64,000 bases of DNA from Mytilisepta virgata (taxonomy: Eukaryota; Mollusca; Bivalvia; Mytilida; Mytilidae), in NCBI GenBank assembly GCA_028015205.1, contig CM051510.1, forward strand, positions 32,426,580 through 32,490,579. Reading direction: 5' to 3'. Position numbers and translations under genes: made by a program. Shown one piece after another: positions 58,901 to 64,000 of this stretch; position 1 is the stretch's first letter, and each line of letters starts with the position of its first letter. Below the pieces are notes generated by a model, which saw only the letters and a list, made by a program, of their open reading frames with translations, ran no database searches and was not told where the DNA came from.

Positions 58901-61802
58901 AGGAACAGTATATAAGACAAATTTCAGAGATACACTGGGAAATTTGAGGAACAGTATACAAGAGAGTGTTTCAGAGATACACAGGGATATTTTGAGGAAC
59001 AGTATATAAGACAGTGATTCAGAGATACAAGGGGAAATTTGAGGAACAATATACAATACAGAGTTTAAGAGATACACGGGTATATTTGAGGAACAGTATA
59101 TAAGGCAGTGTTTTAGAGATACACAGGTAAATTTGAGAAACAGTTTAGAGATACATGGGGAAATTTGAGGAACAGTTGCAGGAAGCAGAGACTGCTTACT
59201 CTTCCGGAGCACCTGAGTCTACCCCCGGTTTTTTGGTGGGGTCCATGTTGTTCATATGTAGTTTTTAATTGTAGTGCATGAATTGTTTTGGTCTTGTCTT
59301 CGCTGTCCTCCGGAGTTTGTCAGTTGTTACGATTTTTCCCTCCTTGGTATTTCTTTACTTTACTTATAAGACATTGATAGAATAAAGGTAAGTCTTTAAA
59401 TTTTCTTAATTTTTTATTGCATCCTTATCCAACTGTCTAAAAGGGTTTTCTTTTGGGGAATATTTCAGAAAAAAGGGGCTTGGTATTTTTGGGGGGTACG
59501 TAAAGAAATAAGATTTCAGTTAAAAATCTATCTTTTATTCAGATTTCTAAAGATTCCAAATGCATTTTTGAAATATCACCGTATTGGGACTGGACGGGGA
59601 AAATTGACGATATAGCCTTGATTTTTACTGTGTACTTCTTAAATAGAGAAAATGTTAAGAAACATGTAGTATTATCAAATATATTATGGCAAACCAAATA
59701 TTTTGTTTTTTTGCCGAGGATAAGTGAGAACGAAATCTGATAAATGTAAGTTTTATATGTCTCTGATGTAATGTCATTCCAAAAACGTTCAATAACAAAT
59801 ATTGATTTCAAAAACGATTGATAAGTCTTGTTCTTGGATATATACATCGTCATCCCAAACCACCCCTTCGAGTCAAATGGTCGCTCCATAGGAATTTCCC
59901 GTGCTGCAAAATTGTTGATGTGACGACCAAACACTGTTCAGATAATTTATCTGCTCTACTAATTGTCGAAAATAGCCGAACTATCTTCATGAGAGTCAAA
60001 TTAGATGGATCCAGTATGGAATCAACAAAAATAAATTGGATCAATTAATAATTATAAAAATAATATATGCGTTTTATTAATAATCCTTGAGCTCTCCCCT
60101 TAACCTTAATTATTGTTTCTTTTATTCCATTCCGTATTAAACAGTGTACCTTTCTAAAATAAGAATGTACTGCACACTTCGCATATTTTTTTTCCCTTCA
60201 TATAATCAGAATTTATATCTAGACATTCTCCATGAATTCCTGTGTACTTTAATATTTCTGAGCATGTGCGATGTATTGTCCGTGATCTGATTAAAATGCA
60301 TGCCTGCAAACTCTGTCTTAAAGGTGAATTTGTTTATAATTATTTAATATAACAATATTTTATTCATAAAAGTAATCATGAATAAGATTGGGCAGCAGGC
60401 TAAACCTATATAAGCCCTCTCCAAAAAACACTAAATCGTCTAGAAAGTTCCTTGAAAAAAATGTGTACGGACCTGATAAATTGATACGGCCAATGTTTGG
60501 GGAAACAAACAATTATTTATTTTTTTGTCATACGCAAAAAAAGGGGGGTATCAATAACTGCTCAGAACAGTGTATGGTAAATCAGTCACAACTGCACACC
60601 TGAGCGTGGGAATTCATATCTGTTATGTGACAACCGATATTGACCATGAACTTTGTTTAAATTTTCAACTGGCCGATGTGATGTAGCATCGAATCGTATT
60701 ACTAGATTAGGTGATGGATTTTACCTATCCTTAAGACACGCTTTCTGGATTGTATAAACATCGAAATTAAAGGTTAATAACGAGTCACATTGGACAAGTA
60801 TTATGTAATTAAATCTAATTAAAAAGAAAGATCAAAATGTCCCCAGGTAATGTACAAGCCTACAACTGAGACTGGTTCAGGTTTAAACAAGATAATGGAG
60901 ACTGCACTACTCTCAAACATTGTATCAATATGCAAACAGTAAAAATGTGGAAGCATTCATAGAAAGAGGTTAGATGTCCAAGTACAAATTTATTTCAAGC
61001 GTGCTAACAATCTTACATGCAGCGTCAGTTTATCTTTGCTGCAGCAGTGCTGCAGAAAAAATACCTTAGTGAGAACAATAGTGTTTCATACAAAAATATT
61101 TTTACTTACCTCATGCATAGACATAGGTTTTATGTTTTTCCTCTTTGAATCAAATCGGCCATAAATTTTTGCAAACTTCCTCATGTCTTCCAATCTGGTT
61201 GGATTGTCACCTGTTTGTTGTATAAGTGCCTACAATGGATAATAAGGTCATTTTTTTCTTTAATTACAAATTACAATTAAAATTTGAGAATCGATTTCCG
61301 ATGCTTTCAGTGATATCAAAAATTATTACTGTAGTATTTTAACCCATCGTTTTTTATTTTCATGCACACAGTTCATAAAAATACATAATGAAAGATCTAT
61401 GACTTTCTTCAAATAATGCGTACAAAAGACACTAAGCTTATTCAATACAGTAAAAGATAAAATAAGCAGACAACATATAGTCTTGTTTCTGGGGACATTA
61501 AATACTATGTACTTATCTTGTCATGTGATGTGGGATGCTGCTCATTAACAGAGACAACTGCAACATTTTAATGTAATTAACCTTTCCTATGTTCAATCCT
61601 CAGGGATGTTGACATTTACCCCTATAGCCATACATTTTCAACATACCATGATTTCTCTGTTAATCTGTTTCTTAATATTAAGTGACTTGGGCTTGAAATA
61701 TGGTAAATCCTTGGCAAGATTGGCAGCTGAGTCTTCTAAAGCCTGGATTTGACTCTCAACTAAAACTGGAGTCGGAAGTGGCGATGATGAATGTTCTTTT
61801 TC
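49512..61802 (-). CDS. nab: NAB corepressor (EGR1-binding protein) homologue, 3' part in seven exons
   Basis: NAB proteins bind EGR zinc-finger transcription factors and recruit repressors. Exons join as 61802-61647, 61229-61110, 52583-52450, 52190-52064, 51330-51137, 50480-50437 and 49915-49512, in frame throughout, giving 392 residues to the stop. NAB conserved domain 2 is clear: FAKIYGRFDSKRKNIKP (human NAB1 has IYGRFDSKRK) and ISVNEAAAQLCLHMPSLLTR followed by REDLFPLARQV (human VNEAAAQL...LLTRRDELFALARQ). AKRPRW follows, corresponding to human SPKRIK. A coiled coil of about 60 residues and an acidic Ser-rich C-terminus come next. The NCD1 oligomerisation domain and the start codon were not found below 64 kb. 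Homology is read from memory. Invertebrates usually have one nab gene, so NAB1 versus NAB2 is not meaningful. Confidence 0.92.
50372..50412 (-). pseudogene. duplicated 3' part of the NAB micro-exon with intact donor
   Basis: Repeats the last 35 or so bases of the preceding exon and its donor (ACAG/GTAATT). The differences within the exon part are T/C changes at third codon positions of Asp. It lacks an acceptor immediately upstream, where the sequence is AT-rich intron. Reading through from the true exon would reach a TAA after GNYE. Confidence 0.75.
50437..50480 (-). CDS. nab: NAB 44-bp micro-exon
   Basis: Encodes ASRISMLGFEDDDT with split codons at both ends (44 = 1+42+1), so it links the coiled-coil exon and the last exon in frame. 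TTTACAG acceptor, ACAG/GTAATT donor. A second copy of its 3' part lies just downstream. Confidence 0.85.
51137..51330 (-). CDS. nab: NAB exon encoding a coiled coil
   Basis: ERMSTIIKDIASLKQTQEEF, then KKQIQAAQERGDAETAKTLQ and LNKLDKLLTEQTELKKM. Heptad-like Leu/Ile spacing and high charge suggest a coiled coil. It has no counterpart that I can recall in human NAB1. TTTCAG acceptor, AAAA/GTAAGT donor. Confidence 0.85.
52064..52190 (-). CDS. nab: NAB exon
   Basis: AGETVLPSAKRPRWDPTFLR followed by MLETYPGMYRPL and ERAQTM. The KRPRW patch may be a nuclear localisation signal. TTATAG acceptor, ATG/GTAAAA donor. Confidence 0.85.
52450..52583 (-). CDS. nab: NAB exon (end of NCD2)
   Basis: ISVNEAAAQLCLHMPSLLTR, then REDLFPLARQVVRDSGYQYS and KGHS. 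ATTTCAG acceptor, CCAG/GTAAGC donor, ends two bases into an Arg codon. Confidence 0.95.
52680..52800 (-). mobile_element. decayed SINE fragment
   Basis: GCAAAATTGGCTATTTCATG, GCCATTTTTATTTATGGA and TTGTTGTCAATTTAGATC follow the order of the SINE tail and centre. Strongly diverged; lies in a NAB intron. Confidence 0.45.
53040..53180 (-). mobile_element. decayed SINE fragment
   Basis: CCTGGAGAGAACCTCAGACC, GGTAATCCTGCAAG, CACGCCTCACCACAAG and TTGATAGGCAAGCAATC follow SINE centre-to-head order. Shares the orientation of 52680-52800, so the two may be halves of one disrupted copy. Confidence 0.5.
54160..54370 (+). mobile_element. single-core pearl-like relic, copy 1
   Basis: ATGGTGCACAATAACACTTT, GTACTGAAGATTCC, ATGTACGAGTACTTG, then CAGACAGACGGACGG. 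One core followed by a GACGG tract. Closely related to 62935-63075. Confidence 0.6.
55200..55325 (-). mobile_element. decayed SINE fragment
   Basis: GAGTACCTAGAAAAAACCACC, TCAATTAAGATTGGAGTC, CACAACCTCAAAGTCC and GGCTAGTAATCATTGG match the SINE centre and head in order. Confidence 0.6.
55925..56557 (+). mobile_element. pearl-like element with three cores
   Basis: Three cores share AGGCTGTGTT, TGCACCCTGACACCA and TGTAGGTC (about 55964, 56104 and 56259). A short GCGGACATGGACGCCGG tract and a right end with CCTCAAC-TTT-GTTGAGG hairpin follow. It lies in the long NAB intron. Confidence 0.65.
57047..57802. mobile_element. hAT-like non-autonomous element
   Basis: Starts CAGGGTTCATACACATTTT; the reverse complement of the right end is CAGGGTTCGCACGGGTGC. 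Subterminal TTCAAGGAC/GTACTTGAAA motifs are typical of hAT-like elements. TTTATA directly flanks both ends (57041-57046 and 57803-57808), though hAT duplications are usually 8 bp. The 71-residue frame inside is not recognised. It lies in the NAB intron. Confidence 0.7.
57925..58530. repeat. about 155-bp tandem repeat, four copies
   Basis: Landmarks ACAAGCTT.AAA, GGATTATCTCC, CATCTACATATGATGCCCAA, CATATAAAGT and AGGAGTTGCAC recur at 130-160-bp spacing. It ends GTACATGGACAAAAGGGGAAA. It resembles a core array that lacks its microsatellite. Confidence 0.7.
58715..59176. repeat. about 45-bp minisatellite, ten copies
   Basis: AGACAGTGTTTCAGAGATAC and GGGAAATTTGAGGAACAGTA alternate through about ten units. 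Its length is a near multiple of 3, so the minus strand holds a 142-residue frame that is a repeat artefact. The array abuts the retroelement tail at 59177. Confidence 0.85.
59177..59362 (+). mobile_element. 5'-truncated retroelement tail
   Basis: Matches 37626-37835, the 3' part of the reverse-transcriptase relic: TGCAGGAAGCAGAGACTGC, CACCTGAGTCTACCCC, GTGGGGTCCATGTTGTTC, GGAGTTTGTCAGTTGTTACG. 5' truncation with a shared 3' end is typical of target-primed retrotransposition. Confidence 0.75.
59363..61109. other. NAB intron stretch, nothing assigned
   Basis: Contains overlapping open frames on both strands at 59539-60048 (131 residues on the minus strand). They have no recognisable domain, splice sites or repeat character. 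I see no other feature. An unrecognised exon or mobile-element fragment is possible. Confidence 0.4.
61110..61229 (-). CDS. nab: NAB exon (NCD2 core)
   Basis: Forty codons: ALIQQTGDNPTRLEDMRKFA then KIYGRFDSKRKNIKPMSMHE, the family signature. TTGTAG acceptor, GAG/GTAAGT donor. The 8.5-kb intron that follows holds most of the repeats in this half of the window. Confidence 0.95.
61647..61802 (-). CDS. nab: NAB exon (pre-NCD2 linker and first helix)
   Basis: Fifty-two codons, EKEHSSSPLPTPVLVESQIQ through AANLAKDLPYFKPKSLNIKK. Ser/Pro-rich linker, then the start of NCD2. TCTTCAG acceptor, ATG/GTATGT donor, phase 0. Confidence 0.88.
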
Positions 61803-63514
61803 CTGAAGATAAAGAATGTATATATATGTATGCCTAAACTCGGAAAACATGGGTTCACGGAACAGATTTATCTTAATCAATTGACTTATCACTAATGCAT
61901 GATGTTACAATTAGCCCAGTGGTAACTAAAACAAATAAACCTTTTCTTTGGGAACTTAAAACAAGTTAAATTTTCATGTTATTCTAAGCCTGTGTTTAGA
62001 CTTCCAAAACCTCAGGAGCCAATCACCTTCCCACCAGGCTGCCTATTCAGTTTCATTAAAACACAAAACTGTAAACAAAATTTTTTCAATTAAAAAGAGG
62101 GAAATGTGCATATAAAATATCAAAATCCAAAGAAAAGGTTAAGGAAGTAAGGAGACAACATTACAAAAGTGAGGAAAATTATTTTATGCACTATGATCAG
62201 CAAATCAAAGGGAACTAGAATTGTTTTAAAACCTACAGGAAAACATTATTCATTTCATTTGAAAATTTTTAAATTTATTTCTTTGAGAAACGTGAATACG
62301 CAATTCCATTGCGAACTACCTTCGGATTTCTTTTCAAAAGTAAACTTCCAGGTAGGAAAAATTCAAAAAATTTACTTAAAAATCAATCTTGTTTCAATCA
62401 AATTTATTAAGATAGATAGTTTAAATGGTTTAGAAGGACAAAATAAACACTATTAAAATTACTGACTGTCACCACCTGAGAACAACAATCGTAACTTTGA
62501 CAATTTTGAAATCATCAAAAAAATAGACTTTACAAAAATTCAATTGAATTTTCAAAAGTGTCGAATAATTAGGCCGTCCAATAATTAGGCTTTTTACGGT
62601 ATGTCTCCCCTTCATTAAGTTCAGTGTTCCAGTTAGCATAATTTTATCATGTTTATTCAGGGGTATATATGTTCCCACCCTACTGAGCCCACCAAAACTC
62701 CAGTTTCCTTCACAAATAAAAACTAAACCACAATGACATTCCACAAATGAATAGTGTCATTAAACTCCATCAAACAAACAAGCTTAATTGCCAAAAAATT
62801 AATAATTTGACCTTGAGGTTAAAGGTCATGGTCACATGTGGATCATGATACTATGTGACATATCATCTTATGGTGATCCACCCACATGCTAATTTTAATA
62901 TGCCTAGGTCAAAAGATCAAAAAGTTTGATAAAAAATGAAATAAATGGTGCACAATGCCACTTTGTACTGAAGATTCTGTGAAAGTTTCAATGAATCCCT
63001 CCATGTGTACGAGTACTTGTAGGTAATACTGGTTTTAGACTGACGAACGAAGATTACAACCCCATCACTATATACATATATCCCAAACTTCACTAACCAG
63101 GGAACATGACAAAAAATTGAGGAATGTCAGAATATGAAATATTTTGTCTACTTTCAGGCATTAAAACCTGTAATCTGTACACACACCCATAATAAATTCA
63201 CTAAATTTTGTGGCTTAGTTAAAAATGTGTTTCATGAATATCAAAATTTTTAATTTTTCCCTATGTAATAATTAATGGATATTTAACACAATATTTATTA
63301 CGTATTCATTCTAAAACCATACTTCGAAAACCATATTTCAAAATTAGGAAATTTGAATCATTTTTCCTGTTAAGTAATAGTTCACACAATATGTATTATG
63401 TATTCAATCTTAACCTAGGAAAATTATATAAAACAAAACAACCCCTGTATTAATTTCTAGGAAAACCAGTGCTATATTTTTAAATAAATGCATCTGTCCG
63501 AAAGACCTTCGTCA
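61803..63514. other. NAB intron, upstream exons not found
   Basis: AT-rich intron 5' of the first NAB exon seen. I searched both strands by eye for an NCD1-like segment and found none. Contains the repeat relic at 62935-63075 and a short duplicated AATAATTAGGC motif at 62565-62592. Confidence 0.5.
62935..63075 (+). mobile_element. single-core pearl-like relic, copy 2
   Basis: ATGGTGCACAATGCCACTTT, GTACTGAAGATTCTG, GTGTACGAGTACTTG, then ACTGACGAACGAAG. Related to 54160-54370, with a shorter, decayed microsatellite. Confidence 0.6.
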
Positions 63515-63830
63515 AAAGTTTTCTTGGTTTCTACAAAAGGGAATGATTTTATATTTTGTCTGCACCTTCATAATGTTGAGTTGTAGAGCGTAAGCAATTT
63601 TTGGATCTGTTGTGCAGCCACATCCTGTTTGTCGATTATTAAAAATTCAACAATACTCAAAACACTAGAAAAGTTTTTGTGAAAGTTTTCTTGGCTTCTA
63701 CAAAACAGAATCATTTTATATTTTGTCTGCAGCTTGATAATTTCGAGTTGTAGCGTGTATCTGTAATGTCGTGCAGCCACATCCTGTTTACCAACCAATG
63801 AAATGCATGCTGTGACGCAGGTCCAGACCC
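63515..63830. repeat. 167-bp tandem duplication
   Basis: GTTTTCTTGG, TTTTATATTTTGTCTGCA, CGAGTTGTAG and GTGCAGCCACATCCTGTTT occur twice, about 167 bp apart. A 94-residue minus-strand frame spans it but matches nothing I know. The period is the same as in the pearl-like cores. Confidence 0.65.
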
Positions 63831-64000
63831 ACTTATGGTCTTGTTTATTCATGTCTTTACTTTGTTGGATAAACTTTTGGAATCTGAACTTGATATGTCC
63901 TGAAGTTTATCTGCTTAAGACAAACATCAATTAATTATTCAACTTTTCCATTACAGCCTATCATGTAACAGTATCTCCCTTTTGTGACTTATTTTTTTCC

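Noticed and set aside
58784..59212. 142-residue minus-strand frame
   Set aside because: Produced by the 45-bp minisatellite; no start context, splice sites or homologue.
59539..60048. Overlapping frames on both strands as a gene in the NAB intron
   Set aside because: No known domain, no convincing splice sites, composition like the surrounding intron; kept only as a region note.
62469..62744. 91-residue minus-strand frame as the missing NAB NCD1 exon
   Set aside because: No resemblance to the NCD1 sequence and no suitable splice sites.

Overview
The window is AT-rich, intron-rich animal DNA. I read it as a bivalve mollusc, probably a mussel. The grounds are metazoan genes with GT-AG introns, tRNA-derived SINEs and 'pearl'-like elements: tandem cores of about 160 bp, then a GACGG-type microsatellite, then a hairpin end. 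The species is an inference. There is no prokaryotic gene organisation, rRNA gene or CRISPR array.

Two genes can be assembled exon by exon, both on the minus strand. (1) A complete YEATS2 homologue occupies 33604 down to 3552 in 17 coding exons. All splice phases agree and predict 1,534 residues. YEATS2 is the acetyl/crotonyl-lysine reader of the ATAC histone acetyltransferase complex. One exon of 2,858 bp encodes a Ser/Thr/Asn/Gln-rich linker. A CpG-rich patch with a YY1-type site at about 35.3-35.65 kb is its likely promoter. (2) The 3' part of a NAB gene (EGR-binding corepressor) runs from 61802 down to 49512 in seven exons. It carries NAB conserved domain 2; the NCD1 exons were not found and probably lie beyond 64 kb. 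The first 198 bases are the 3' end of a plus-strand gene, perhaps a beta-propeller protein, converging tail to tail on YEATS2.

Layout: 1-198 end of an unknown gene; 199-3462 intergenic with two SINEs; 3463-35.6 kb YEATS2, whose introns hold most of the repeats; 35.66-48.8 kb intergenic with a decayed reverse transcriptase, a 1.6-kb inverted-repeat element, a SINE and a pearl-like element; 48.8-64 kb NAB, with tandem repeats and a hAT-like element in its long introns.

I found no new multi-gene system. The most unusual material is the repeat biology. At least four pearl-like elements have unrelated core sequences but the same layout, and three of the five core arrays have strict 166-169-bp periods, often arranged as dimers. 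One element interrupts a minisatellite, another sits inside an older inverted-repeat transposon, a SINE sits about 10 bp inside a YEATS2 splice donor, and half of a NAB exon is duplicated with its donor intact.
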